This document shows, piece by piece, positions 23,595-32,578 of a stretch of 64,000 nt of DNA. The notes beneath the pieces were generated by a model. That model searched no databases, had not been told where the DNA came from, and saw only the letters and a list, made by a program, of their open reading frames with translations. Both the position numbers and the translations under genes were made by a program. The stretch comes from an uncultured Acidimicrobiaceae bacterium (lineage in GTDB: Bacteria > Actinomycetota > Acidimicrobiia > Acidimicrobiales > Ilumatobacteraceae): positions 1 through 64,000 of the forward strand of contig CAIXIJ010000008.1 in the NCBI GenBank assembly GCA_903919455.1. Direction: 5' to 3'. Positions within the stretch are counted from its first letter, which is position 1, and each line of letters begins with the position of its first letter.

Positions 23595-24467
23595 ATGGAG
23601 CAGCACGGCGGCCACCAACACGGCCACCAACACGGCCACGATCACCAGCACGGCCATCAGCACGGCGACGGCTTCGACTGGGATGCGATGACGGATCGCC
23701 TGGTGCTCGACGCAGCCATCACCGAACCCATCGTGCACTCGATCATCCCCGAGATCGAAGGACCCGTGGAGCACGTGCTCGACGTGGGCTGCGGGCCCGG
23801 AGAAACGGCCATCACGCTGGCCATCGCCTTTCCCGACGCCGAGGTGACCGCCATCGACTCCTCAGAGGCGTTGCTGCAACGCGCCGCCCACCACGCCGAG
23901 CGTCATTCGGTCTCCGACCGCCTCACCACCCTGCCCGGCAACCTCGACGAGCCGCTGCCCTCCACCGGACCAATGGATCTCATCTGGGCATCGATGGTGT
24001 TGCATCACGTCGCCGATCCCATCACCACACTGCGCCGACTGCGCGATCGCCTTCGCAGGGACGGCACGTTGGTGATGATCGAATTCGGCGACCTTCCCAG
24101 AGTGCTGCCTGCCGACGACCCATTGATGACGGCTGGCACCTGGCAACGGTTTCAACTCGCCACATCGACCACGCTGACCGAGCGGCTGGGCCTCGACCCA
24201 GTACTCGTCGACTGGCCGGCGTTACTCGCCGAGGCGGGGTTCGATCACATCACCGACGGCAACCGCGTGGCGCATCACGCAGCGCCATTGGCACCGACGG
24301 CGCTCGCATGGCTGGAAGCGCACGTGCGTCGCGGTATCGACATGGCCGGCGACCTGTTGTCGCAGACCGACGCGCTGGCATTGGCCGAATTCGCGAACGC
24401 CGTGCGCCAACGCAACGACCTCACGGTGGAGGCATCTCGCCGCGTGCTCACGGCACGCCCCGCTTGA
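23595..24467 (+). CDS. Class I SAM-dependent methyltransferase with His-rich N-terminus
   Basis: The 290-aa protein begins with a His/Gly/Gln tract (about residues 2-26, containing HQHGHQHGHDHQHGHQHGDG) that looks metal-binding. The methyltransferase domain follows: VLDVGCGPGETAITLA (SAM motif I), an acidic ligand in VTAIDSSEALL, and DLIWASMVLHHVADP (motif II and following helix). Methyl acceptors cannot be deduced. The His tract recalls nickel or zinc chaperone tails. It stands alone between the sugar-acid genes and the histidine kinase. Confidence 0.85.
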   Translation: MEQHGGHQHGHQHGHDHQHGHQHGDGFDWDAMTDRLVLDAAITEPIVHSIIPEIEGPVEHVLDVGCGPGETAITLAIAFPDAEVTAIDSSEALLQRAAHHAERHSVSDRLTTLPGNLDEPLPSTGPMDLIWASMVLHHVADPITTLRRLRDRLRRDGTLVMIEFGDLPRVLPADDPLMTAGTWQRFQLATSTTLTERLGLDPVLVDWPALLAEAGFDHITDGNRVAHHAAPLAPTALAWLEAHVRRGIDMAGDLLSQTDALALAEFANAVRQRNDLTVEASRRVLTARPA

Positions 24468-24494
24468 TCCCGGCGGCAGGGGCCAATACACCGT

Positions 24495-24525
24495 TTGCTA
24501 GCGAGCAATGCCCGGCCGGTATACG
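24495..24525 (+). promoter_or_regulatory. Possible promoter and palindrome before the hybrid kinase
   Basis: TTGCTAGCGAGCAA (24495-24508) is a near-perfect inverted repeat. A TATACG hexamer (24520-24525) lies 8 bases before the kinase ATG, consistent with a leaderless start and an operator in the upstream region. Confidence 0.35.
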
Positions 24526-24533
24526 TTGTATCT

Positions 24534-26798
24534 ATGCAAACCAACGGCGGGCCAGCATCTGGTTCGCACCCGCCGGTCTTCGCTGCCGAACTGGCTGAAT
24601 TGCTGCCGTCAGCTGTTGGAGTGGTTGACCCTGAAGGCTTCATCCTGTGGGCCAACGCAGCATGTCGAGAGCTCATCGGGTGGGACCCCGCCACTCAACC
24701 TCGGGTCCACGTCAGCAACATCATCGACACCGATATGTACGCCTTGGCGAACGAGATCCAGCATCGTATGTCGTTGGCGGATCAGGTCGACATGAAGGTC
24801 GCTGCCCGCATGCGCCGCCTGGACAACACCGTGTTCGACGCCACTGTGCACGCCCGAACGGTGCAGTTCGGGCCTGACCAAACCACCGGCCTGCTCAGTG
24901 TCGTGACTCCGGCCGAGGAGTCGATCCAGGAGAACCCGATCCGCCGCGCAATGGACCTCCAGCGAGAGTTGGTCTGCGAATGGGCTCGCGACGGAACCAT
25001 TCTTTTCTGCAATCGTGCGTATCGCGACTATCTCCATAATGGCGAAGAGATGGTGGGGCGAAACATCGATGAGTTCGTCCATTGGACCAAGGGCAACAGC
25101 CGAGAAGAGTTGATTGGCTATCTCCTCGCCGGCGTGCCGGCGTATGTGAACACCGGCACGTACAGCGACGGCCGTTCCATTGAATGGTCGAACACCCTCG
25201 TGCAGTCCTCCAGCGGCGACGCGATCTCCGTGCTCGCCGTCGGACGCGATGTCACCGAGCGCCTGCGCGCCGAGGCGATGGTGCGCAGCAACGAGGAACG
25301 CTTCCGCACGATGGTCACCTACATCTGGGACTCGATCATGCTCGTCGATCGAGACGGCAACCTGCTCGACGCGACCTCCTCGTACCGCACCGATCTCGGT
25401 CATCCATCCGATTTCTGGGCGCACAACACGTTGGTCGACATCGTGCATCCCGACGATCGGGAGAGAGCTCTGCTCGAGTTGGCAGCGCTCGTCGAAGCCG
25501 GCCCAATGGCAGAAGCCTGGTTCGAGCTACGGGCCAGGCGTAGCGACGGCACGTACAGTTGGTTGGAACTCAACGGCGCCAATCTCCTCGACAACCCAGC
25601 AGTGAACGCCGTCCTGCTCACCGTGCGCAACGTCGACCGCCGCAAGAAGATCGAGGCCGAACTCACCGATCGCCACGCCAAAGCCGAGGCGGCATTACGT
25701 GAGCGGTCCAGGTTCGTTGCTCAAGTCAGCCATGAACTCCGTAACCCTCTCCACGGCATGCTCGGCCTCAGCGAGATCCTGACGAAGTCGGAGTTGTCAC
25801 CAGAATTGGCGGAAGCGGCGCGGGCCATCTATCGGCAGAGCACCACCATGCGGCGCATCGTCGACGACCTGCTCGACATGGCACAGCTCGAAGCCGGCAC
25901 TCTGAGAATCCGCCTCGCGGATGTCGACCTGGATGCCGTCTTCAATGACGCCATCGAGACCGCCCGCAACATCGTCGGGCCAAATGTGAACCTTCGCCCC
26001 ATCGGCCCGGCGCCGGAACTGCGCTACGTCCGCGCCGACAACGACCGACTTCACCAAGTGCTCAACAATCTGCTCTCCAACGCTTGCAAGAACACCGAGC
26101 GCGGGGAGGTACGCATCACGGCATCGCCCGGCGAGCAGCTCCGATCCGTTCGAATCAGCGTGCTGGATTCGGGCTCAGGCGTTCAAGCAGACGACATCGA
26201 ACGCCTCTTCGAGCCCTACGAGCGCGGCACAGACGCTGCCGGTTCGGGCGTAGGCCTTGGCCTCGCCATCGTGAAGGGAACCGTGGAGGCGATGGGCGGC
26301 AACGTTGGCGCAGCACCACGCCCAGAGGATGGGTCCTGCTTCTGGATCGAACTGCCACTGGCCGAACAAGGTACGGACGACGTCACCCACACCCCAGACG
26401 CCACCCTCGACAACGGCTTGGCTCGGTTCGCAGTGAATTTCCTCGTCGTTGACGACGACCCTGTGAACCTGCTGCTGGCCCAACTGCAACTCGCCGATGT
26501 CGCCTCCGGTGTCACCACCGCAGCGAGCGGCGACGATGCGTGGGCGCTGCTCCAGGCGCAGACATTCGATGCCACCTTCATCGACGTGCAGATGCCAGGC
26601 ATGAGCGGTCTCGATCTGGTGCAACTCATCCGCACCATGCCGCTCCCCCACCCGTTGGTCGTCGTGATGACCGCGAGCGCCACCGCAGCCGACAGGGCCG
26701 CCGCACTCGCTGCCGGTGCCGACGACTTCCTCGCGAAGCCAGCCGGCCGCAGCGACATCCTCGATGCGTTGCGGCAGCGGTTCAACGAAGCCGACTGA
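24534..26798 (+). CDS. PAS-domain hybrid sensor histidine kinase
   Basis: The 754-aa soluble kinase has three PAS-like domains (about 20-130, 145-255 and 265-385, with openings LLPSAVGVVDPEGFILWANA, CEWARDGTILFCNRAYRDYL and WDSIMLVDRDGNLLDATS). The phosphoacceptor helix is QVSHELRNPLHGM. The ATP-binding domain shows NLLSNACKN and GVGLGLAIVKG. A C-terminal receiver has VVDDDPVNLL, acceptor Asp in IDVQMPGMSG and FLAKPAG. No membrane segment exists, so signals are cytoplasmic. ATG 24534 is taken because of the TATACG hexamer just upstream. A paralogue is at 48338-50608. Confidence 0.9.
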   Translation: MQTNGGPASGSHPPVFAAELAELLPSAVGVVDPEGFILWANAACRELIGWDPATQPRVHVSNIIDTDMYALANEIQHRMSLADQVDMKVAARMRRLDNTVFDATVHARTVQFGPDQTTGLLSVVTPAEESIQENPIRRAMDLQRELVCEWARDGTILFCNRAYRDYLHNGEEMVGRNIDEFVHWTKGNSREELIGYLLAGVPAYVNTGTYSDGRSIEWSNTLVQSSSGDAISVLAVGRDVTERLRAEAMVRSNEERFRTMVTYIWDSIMLVDRDGNLLDATSSYRTDLGHPSDFWAHNTLVDIVHPDDRERALLELAALVEAGPMAEAWFELRARRSDGTYSWLELNGANLLDNPAVNAVLLTVRNVDRRKKIEAELTDRHAKAEAALRERSRFVAQVSHELRNPLHGMLGLSEILTKSELSPELAEAARAIYRQSTTMRRIVDDLLDMAQLEAGTLRIRLADVDLDAVFNDAIETARNIVGPNVNLRPIGPAPELRYVRADNDRLHQVLNNLLSNACKNTERGEVRITASPGEQLRSVRISVLDSGSGVQADDIERLFEPYERGTDAAGSGVGLGLAIVKGTVEAMGGNVGAAPRPEDGSCFWIELPLAEQGTDDVTHTPDATLDNGLARFAVNFLVVDDDPVNLLLAQLQLADVASGVTTAASGDDAWALLQAQTFDATFIDVQMPGMSGLDLVQLIRTMPLPHPLVVVMTASATAADRAAALAAGADDFLAKPAGRSDILDALRQRFNEAD

Positions 26799-26826
26799 GC
26801 CGACCGACGCTGCCAGCGACACCTCG

Positions 26827-28077
26827 TCAGCAGCGGGCGAGTTCGGGCTGCGGCAGCACTTCGTTGCCATCGATGGCACGCCGCCAGTTCTTGGCGCGCA
26901 GCGTCAACAACCCGAAGCCAATGATGCCCACCACTGCGCCGACCATGAAGGCACCGTGCATGTTCCACGTATCGCCGATGATGCCGATGAACAGCAGACC
27001 GGAGCCGTAGGAGATGCCGAGCGTCGCCTGCATCAACGACATCACACGCCCTCGACTGGCGGGAGGCGCATCGCGCTGGATGACGGCCGAGAGCGCGATG
27101 AACATGCTCGACCAACCACCGCCCAGCACCATCGCGATGCCGATGACCCACGCCTCGTTCGGCGCCAGTGCGTAGGCGGCCAGCGCCACCGACACACCGA
27201 TGGCGATCCAGCCGACCAGCAGTGAACGTGCGTAGCGGGTGGCCAAGATGCTGACCAGGACGCCGCCGACGATGGCACCGATTCCCTGGGCCGATGCCAC
27301 CACACCGGTGAGGCCCGTACCACCGCCGTAACCCACACGGACATAGATGGGGATGAGCCCCATGAACGGCACGATGGTGAAGTTGAACAGACCGAGCATC
27401 ACCAGCGCGTGCCAACAACCGGGGGTGCTGCGCAAGGCCTGCATGCCACCCACCAGTCGCTCGCGAATAGTGCCGGGCGCACCGTGCGGTCGGAATGGTC
27501 GCCTCACCAAGGCCACGGCGACTGCCATCACCACGAATGAGAATGCGTTGAAGCCGATGGTCCACGCCGGGCCCACCGCCAAGACCATCGCCGAGCCGAG
27601 CAACGGGCCCACCACGCGGCCGCTGTTCCAGGAGTACACGCCCAGCGACACCATCTGCATCAGTTCGTCCGGCGGCACCAGATCCGGTTGCATGGCCGCG
27701 TATGACGGAGCACCCGTAGCGCCGGCCGCGCTGCCGAGCAGGATGAGCACCGTCAGTACAGCCGGGGTTCGTACGCCCATGCCCAGCACGATGGCGAGCA
27801 CCGTGGTGACACTGGCCTGCACCATCAACGCGACGGCGAACACCTTGCGACGGTCGTAACGATCGGCCAGCAACCCGCCGACCGGCGAGGCGATGCCCTG
27901 CGGCATGAACGTGGCCAACGCCACCAGACCGGTCTGCACGGCGCTGCCCGTGCCAGCAGCCACCAGGCTGCCGACGACGATGAGCTGCACCCAGGTACCG
28001 ATGTCGCTGATGACCGCGGCGCTCCACAACAGCCGCACGGCACGATGGCGGAGGGGGACGAACGGGTGGTTGCTCAC
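26827..28077 (-). CDS. MFS transporter, EntS-like exporter family
   Basis: The 416-aa protein has about 12 membrane helices. Signature pieces are LWSAAVISDIGTWVQLIVVG (helix 1), LADRYDRRKVFAVAL (the MFS loop 2-3 motif), GAPSYAAMQPDLVPPDEL, GPLLGSAMVLAVGPAW and RDAPPASRGRVMSL. These are typical of the MFS_3 enterobactin-exporter-like group, which exports small molecules. GTG 28077 is used; GTG 28089 is possible. A CTACCCC-TG-GGGGTAG palindrome lies just upstream and looks like a CsoR/RicR-type site, hinting at metal or redox control. Confidence 0.85.
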   Translation of the reverse strand: MSNHPFVPLRHRAVRLLWSAAVISDIGTWVQLIVVGSLVAAGTGSAVQTGLVALATFMPQGIASPVGGLLADRYDRRKVFAVALMVQASVTTVLAIVLGMGVRTPAVLTVLILLGSAAGATGAPSYAAMQPDLVPPDELMQMVSLGVYSWNSGRVVGPLLGSAMVLAVGPAWTIGFNAFSFVVMAVAVALVRRPFRPHGAPGTIRERLVGGMQALRSTPGCWHALVMLGLFNFTIVPFMGLIPIYVRVGYGGGTGLTGVVASAQGIGAIVGGVLVSILATRYARSLLVGWIAIGVSVALAAYALAPNEAWVIGIAMVLGGGWSSMFIALSAVIQRDAPPASRGRVMSLMQATLGISYGSGLLFIGIIGDTWNMHGAFMVGAVVGIIGFGLLTLRAKNWRRAIDGNEVLPQPELARC

Positions 28078-28090
28078 GACGAACCCCACG

Positions 28091-28106
28091 CTACCCCTGG
28101 GGGTAG
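28091..28106 (-). promoter_or_regulatory. CsoR/RicR-like palindrome upstream of the MFS gene
   Basis: CTACCCC-TG-GGGGTAG is a perfect inverted repeat immediately before the MFS start. Its inner part TACCC-N4-GGGTA matches the general form of copper-responsive CsoR/RicR operators. A sister site lies at 46468-46483. It could also be part of a terminator for the Nudix gene. Confidence 0.4.
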
Positions 28107-28121
28107 TTCCGAACCGTGTCG

Positions 28122-28625
28122 TCAGTGAGGGTCGTCGGACACACCTTCAGGCAACATCGATCGCTCGACGATGGCCCTCAGTGCCGGCCACGCGGCCGCG
28201 AAACCGGCGTGCAGGGGTCGCTCATCGACCTGGTCGAGCGGCAACCAGGCAACGGCGTCGGTCTCGAAGTTCACCGAGGACCCAAACCGATGGTCCACCT
28301 CCAACACGATGGTGGTGTAGCTCCAGTCGTCGGCAGGTGCGAAGACGTACTCCCCCAGCACCCGATGATGCTCCGGGATGTCGCCGACCTCCTCGGAGGC
28401 TTCGCGCAGCGCGGCCTCAAAGGGTGTCTCGCCCTCATCGATGGCTCCACCTGCACAACTCCAGGTGCCGCCCTCGTGTGCCATGGCAGAGCGCTGCTGC
28501 AGCATCACTTTCGGCACACCGTTTTCCCACACGACGAACACCACACCGGCGGCGCCGAACACGCCCCAACGGACATGGCCGTCGGAGCACCGCACGAAAC
28601 CGTCACCTGAGCGTCGATGCCACAT
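28122..28625 (-). CDS. Nudix hydrolase
   Basis: The 167-aa protein holds a complete Nudix box, opening GGAIDEGE and ending REASEEVG, with the metal-binding Glu residues present. It begins with a strand-rich VRWGVFGAAGVVFVV segment. The family hydrolyses nucleoside diphosphate derivatives; the specificity is not evident. It is followed on the same strand by the MFS gene after 32-44 bp, separated by a CTACCCC/GGGGTAG palindrome. It is isolated upstream by the hairpin at 28648. Confidence 0.87.
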   Translation of the reverse strand: MWHRRSGDGFVRCSDGHVRWGVFGAAGVVFVVWENGVPKVMLQQRSAMAHEGGTWSCAGGAIDEGETPFEAALREASEEVGDIPEHHRVLGEYVFAPADDWSYTTIVLEVDHRFGSSVNFETDAVAWLPLDQVDERPLHAGFAAAWPALRAIVERSMLPEGVSDDPH

Positions 28626-28647
28626 GGCGGCCGACCCTACGCAATGA

Positions 28648-28686
28648 CGAGGGTTTCGGCGTACCCGTAGGACACCGAAACCCTCG
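28648..28686 (-). terminator. Terminator of the surface-protein gene
   Basis: CGAGGGTTTCGG and CCGAAACCCTCG form a perfect 12-bp stem with a 15-base loop, 20 bp after the stop of the minus-strand surface gene and just before the Nudix gene. A small AACCCGAACGGGTT dyad lies between stop and stem. Confidence 0.65.
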
Positions 28687-28706
28687 ACATGGAAACCCGA
28701 ACGGGT

Positions 28707-30296
28707 TCAGCGAAGGCGACTGGGTCGGCGGCGCAACGACAGCACCAGGTAACCGAGATCCAGGAACATCAGCGCGATCAGCACCTGCACCAGCGTGGAG
28801 CCCGCACCGGTGACCACCAGTTGGCCGGGCGTCGTGGTGCTGGGTGCCTCGGACGCAACTTGGGTAGTGGTGGTGGCCGGGATGGTGGTGGTGGCCGTCG
28901 ACACGCCCACGGCCTTCGTGCTCACGAACGACGTCGGCTTGGTGGGCTTGCACACGAACACCACCGGGCTGGGCAGGCCGATCTTCACACTCACATTGGC
29001 GCCGTACAGACGGAAGTCGATCTTGCCGGTGCGAGCGGTCCAGTGCATGGTCGGCACATCAAACTTCACCGTGGACGGCAACGCCTGGCCGTTCGAGGTC
29101 TTCACCGGAATCACCAGAGCGATGTTGTCGGCGTCTTGCGTGACCTGGACCGTGTTCGTGCCGGTGATGGCAAGGTCGAGGGTGCCGTCGATCGAGGTGC
29201 CGGGATTGATGAGACCGAAGTTGATGCCGGTCTGGAACACGCCGGCCGGGATGGTGACGCTCCACTTCATCTTCGAAAGGTCGAACTTCGAGTCGGCCGT
29301 CACTTCGCCCGGGGCGGTGCCCGTGGCCGTGAAGGTGAGTTCGCTGAGGTCGGGCGTCACGCTGTTCTTGCAGGAGGTGACGTAGTTACCCGAGCCAGCA
29401 ACCGGCGGCGGCAGCGTGGTGGTGGTAGCGGGCACCGTGGTGGCCGGAGCCGTCGTTGCCGGCGTCGTGGTGGCAGGGGCCGTGGTTGCCGGAGCAGTGG
29501 TGCCCGGAGTCGTGGTACCCGACGGGATGGTGGTGGTGGATCCGGCCACGGTGGTGGTGGTGCCACCGCCGACGGATGCCGAGGTCGTTGCGAAGATGCC
29601 GGGGGTGGACGGGGTGAAGGATGCGCCACCCACGGCCGAGGTGCCGCCCTGGCAGTCGAAGTTGGCCTTGATGAGGCCGCCGGCCACCTGAGCGCTGATG
29701 AACACACCACCGGCCGGGTTGGTCACGCCACCCGATACCTGCCCTGCGGCAATGGGCGGAAGCGAACCGGGCCCGCCCTGTGAGAAGTTCACTGCTCCGC
29801 CGGTCGGCGTCCAGGCCGTGTCGGGCAGGCTGACGTCGACATTGAGGGGAGTGGCGTTCTCGTCGCCATTACCCGGAATGCCATTCGGGTCGGTGATCGT
29901 GGTGGTGACCGTGGTGGAGAACTGCACCATCTTCTTCACGTCCGAGGTGCCGGTGGCGGTGAGCGACACCCATCCCTTCACCGGGATGGAGTTGTTACCA
30001 ACCGTCAACAAACCGAGGTTGTAGCCGGCAATCAACAGCGTGGCAGGAACGGCTGCAGTGAACTTCACACCACTCAGAGTGACGGAGTTCGCCGGATCGG
30101 CGGCGCCACTCCACGCGGCGGTTCCCGTCAAGCCCACGCCGATGTCGCTAAATGTGCCGGTGGCGTTGCTCTTGCATGAATTTGTGGCAGCAAGTGCCAC
30201 AGCTGTGCGACGAGTTGGCCCCACGACGATCGCTGCCGCGAGGGCAATCGATAGCATGACCAGCACGATGACGGCCCCGCGTTGGTGGCTTCGCAT
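28707..30296 (-). CDS. Secreted two-domain surface protein with Thr/Ala/Pro linker and LxxTG-like anchor
   Basis: The 529-aa protein has a signal peptide (RSHQRGAVIVLVMLSIALAA). A first beta domain follows (CKSNATGTF to KANFDCQGG), then a Thr/Pro/Ala linker of about 70 residues, a second beta domain (VTSCKNSVTPD to VVFVCKP) and a second Thr-rich linker. The C-terminus GQLVVTGAGS, a hydrophobic helix and RRRPSRLR resemble a sortase signal (LVVTG), though LPxTG itself is absent. ATG 30296 has AAGGGGAA upstream. The first domain is clearly homologous to the start of the protein encoded divergently at 30662, so both probably act at the same envelope layer. Confidence 0.75.
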   Translation of the reverse strand: MRSHQRGAVIVLVMLSIALAAAIVVGPTRRTAVALAATNSCKSNATGTFSDIGVGLTGTAAWSGAADPANSVTLSGVKFTAAVPATLLIAGYNLGLLTVGNNSIPVKGWVSLTATGTSDVKKMVQFSTTVTTTITDPNGIPGNGDENATPLNVDVSLPDTAWTPTGGAVNFSQGGPGSLPPIAAGQVSGGVTNPAGGVFISAQVAGGLIKANFDCQGGTSAVGGASFTPSTPGIFATTSASVGGGTTTTVAGSTTTIPSGTTTPGTTAPATTAPATTTPATTAPATTVPATTTTLPPPVAGSGNYVTSCKNSVTPDLSELTFTATGTAPGEVTADSKFDLSKMKWSVTIPAGVFQTGINFGLINPGTSIDGTLDLAITGTNTVQVTQDADNIALVIPVKTSNGQALPSTVKFDVPTMHWTARTGKIDFRLYGANVSVKIGLPSPVVFVCKPTKPTSFVSTKAVGVSTATTTIPATTTTQVASEAPSTTTPGQLVVTGAGSTLVQVLIALMFLDLGYLVLSLRRRPSRLR

Positions 30297-30661
30297 GATC
30301 GTTCCCCTTGAAACTGTGTGGCTCGGAGACCGCCTCCCCAGGCAGTCAGGCAGCAGTTCACACCCCATTCAGGGCCGGTGTCAAGGGCCTACGACTTTTG
30401 GTAACTGTCAAGATGCCCAAAAGATGTCCTTGACGACCGACCGCACTGGGCTGGTATGTTGCCCACTGTCTCACCACCAACAGTGACGAGACACACCACG
30501 GGAGGGGACGTCGGTAGACGACTCGTGGATGCGATGGGGACAGTTGATACGACAGCCACGGTTTACCGTTCTGTCGGCTCGTCGCATTCCGGGTGTACCC
30601 ACACGATCTCACCGGTGGATGAAGTTCCGAGCCACCAACATCGAACGAGGGAGTGATCCTC
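30297..30661. other. Divergent 365-bp regulatory region between two surface-protein genes
   Basis: There is no gene here. A nested dyad, GTCAAGG (30380), CTTTTGG (30395), CCAAAAG (30417) and CCTTGAC (30428), sits near the middle. On the plus strand TTGACG (30430-30435), a 19-bp spacer and TATGTT (30455-30460, preceded by TGG as an extended -10) could drive the WxL-like gene. On the minus strand TTGACA near 30384 may drive the other gene. The plus leader would be almost 200 nt long. Confidence 0.45.
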
Positions 30662-32437
30662 TTGCAAGCATCCACTCGGCGTAAAAGCGCCATCGCAGCA
30701 GTCGCCGGTCTGTTGACCGCGCTGGTTGCGGTCGGAGTCACCACGGGAACAGCGTCTGCTGCGCCCGGAACGCTCACGACCGTCAACACCTGCCAGAACA
30801 ACGCCAACGGCAACTGGGCCGACATCTCCTGGACCCTGAACGGTACGGCGTCGCCGAACCCGCAGACGCTCGGCTCGGGGGACGTCACCCTGTCCGGCGG
30901 CAGCATCGTCGGCGAGATTCCGGCCGCCATTCTGGTGGCCGGTTACAACCTCGGCGTGCTCAGCGTCGGCACGAACCCGATCCCCACCAAGATCTGGGTC
31001 GGCCGTTCGGCCAGCAACGTCGACACCGGCGCAGGCGTGAAGGGCACGCTCACGAAGGTCGACGTGCTCGATCTTCCGTCGCAGCTGTCCACCGTCATCA
31101 CCGACCCGGACGGCGTGCCCGGTGGCACCGGCCCCGGCGGCGCTGACGAGACGGCCACGCCCATCAGCGTGGACCGGCCGCTGCCCGACTGGACGGTCAC
31201 CCCGCTCGGCGGCAACGTGGAGTTCAAGCAGGCTGGCCCCGGCGCCATCGGCCCGCTTCCCATCGGCGCTGGTGGCGCCAACACCGCCACCACCGGCAGC
31301 ATCTTCACCCAGTCCGTCGTCGCCGGCGGTCTGATCAAGGTGAACTTCGACTGCCAGCCCGGTGCGTCGGTTGCCGCTGTGCCGCCGTCCACCACCACCT
31401 CGTTCACGGCTGCTGCCAGCATCGGTGCGTTTGAGACCGGTGTTGTCGTGGCGCCGCCCACCGCCCCGGTCTGCACCAACGAGACGCTCAGCGTCGGCGT
31501 GGGTCAGAACTCCACGGTGGACCTCACCAACAACTGCACCGATGTGAACGAGGCGCAGGGTGGCGGTAGCCCCTTCACCTACCAGATCGGCGCAGTTTCG
31601 GCTGGCACGCTCACCCCGACCGCAACGGCCGGCATCTACACCTACGCCGCACCGGCAACCGACCCGGGCGCTCCGGTCGTCGTGAACTTCACGGCCACCG
31701 ACGCAACGGGCCTCGTCAGCGGCACGGCCACCATCACCGCCACCATCCTGGCCAACACCTGTGATGCCACCTTGGCTTCCTGCAACCTCACCGAGATCAT
31801 CGTGCAGCCGGTCATCGGCACCACCATGAAGCTCGAGAAGGTTCCCGGTGTGGTCGTCATGTCGCCGGTCATCTTGAACGGTCGTGAGCAGGTCTCCACC
31901 GGTGCGCTGCAGACCCTCACGGTCACCAACGCCCGCGGTACTGCCGCTGCATGGTCGGTCACGGCCTACGCCACCGACCTCGGTGCAGCAGGTGCACCCA
32001 CGTTCTCGCCGCTGCCCGGCGTGACCGTGGCGCTCTGCTCGCGAGCCGGTGCCGGTCCGCTGATCGCCAACCCGGTGCTCGCCGCAACGGTCGCCAGCGA
32101 TCGTCTCTGCATCCCCGGCGACAACCTCGGTTGGACGCCCAGCGCCGCCATCACCCACAACGACATCCCCGGTGATGTCGCCCAGGTGACCGCCGGTGCC
32201 GCCAGCGCCCCGACCCCCGCCGACTGGCTGGCCGGTCTGGTTACCGCGGGCAACACCAACGACCCTGGCGTCGGCGTGGACGGCCTCGGCGGTCTGCTCG
32301 GCTCGAGGACGCTGTGCTCCGCCCCGGTGAACCACTCGGGTGGCACGTTCACCTGCAACGCCTCCCTGTACCTCGGTGTCCCGGCTTCGGCCGGCGCCGG
32401 TCAGTACACCGGTGGCATCGTGCTGACGCTCGCCTGA
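30662..32437 (+). CDS. WxL-like secreted surface protein
   Basis: The 591-aa protein starts at TTG 30662, 8 bases after GAGGGAG; the GTG at 30653 would be too close to it. A signal peptide ends near TASA-APG. Domain 1 (about 45-230, NTCQNNANGNWADISW to KVNFDCQPG) is homologous to the divergent surface protein. An Ig-like domain follows (CTNETLSVGVGQNSTVDLTN). The C-terminal 200 residues are WxL-like, with AAAWSVTAYATDL in place of the WxL motif and a final YTGGIVLTLA strand. The WxL fold binds peptidoglycan in Firmicutes. The DUF916 partner gene lies directly downstream. Confidence 0.75.
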   Translation: MQASTRRKSAIAAVAGLLTALVAVGVTTGTASAAPGTLTTVNTCQNNANGNWADISWTLNGTASPNPQTLGSGDVTLSGGSIVGEIPAAILVAGYNLGVLSVGTNPIPTKIWVGRSASNVDTGAGVKGTLTKVDVLDLPSQLSTVITDPDGVPGGTGPGGADETATPISVDRPLPDWTVTPLGGNVEFKQAGPGAIGPLPIGAGGANTATTGSIFTQSVVAGGLIKVNFDCQPGASVAAVPPSTTTSFTAAASIGAFETGVVVAPPTAPVCTNETLSVGVGQNSTVDLTNNCTDVNEAQGGGSPFTYQIGAVSAGTLTPTATAGIYTYAAPATDPGAPVVVNFTATDATGLVSGTATITATILANTCDATLASCNLTEIIVQPVIGTTMKLEKVPGVVVMSPVILNGREQVSTGALQTLTVTNARGTAAAWSVTAYATDLGAAGAPTFSPLPGVTVALCSRAGAGPLIANPVLAATVASDRLCIPGDNLGWTPSAAITHNDIPGDVAQVTAGAASAPTPADWLAGLVTAGNTNDPGVGVDGLGGLLGSRTLCSAPVNHSGGTFTCNASLYLGVPASAGAGQYTGGIVLTLA

Positions 32438-32578
32438 CATTCGTCGGGTAGGCAAGCACACCTGAAGTTCAGTAACTGAGCGGGTGGGATCCCGGGCAAC
32501 CGGGGTCCCACCCGCTTCTCACTGAAAGACCGTTCAACTGCAGCGGCTTTCTCACGAAGCAAAAGGACAGGACGACAC

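Noticed and set aside
30563-32461. Minus-strand 632-aa ORF
   Set aside because: Antisense shadow of the WxL-like gene, Gly/Arg/Asp-rich, no recognisable fold.
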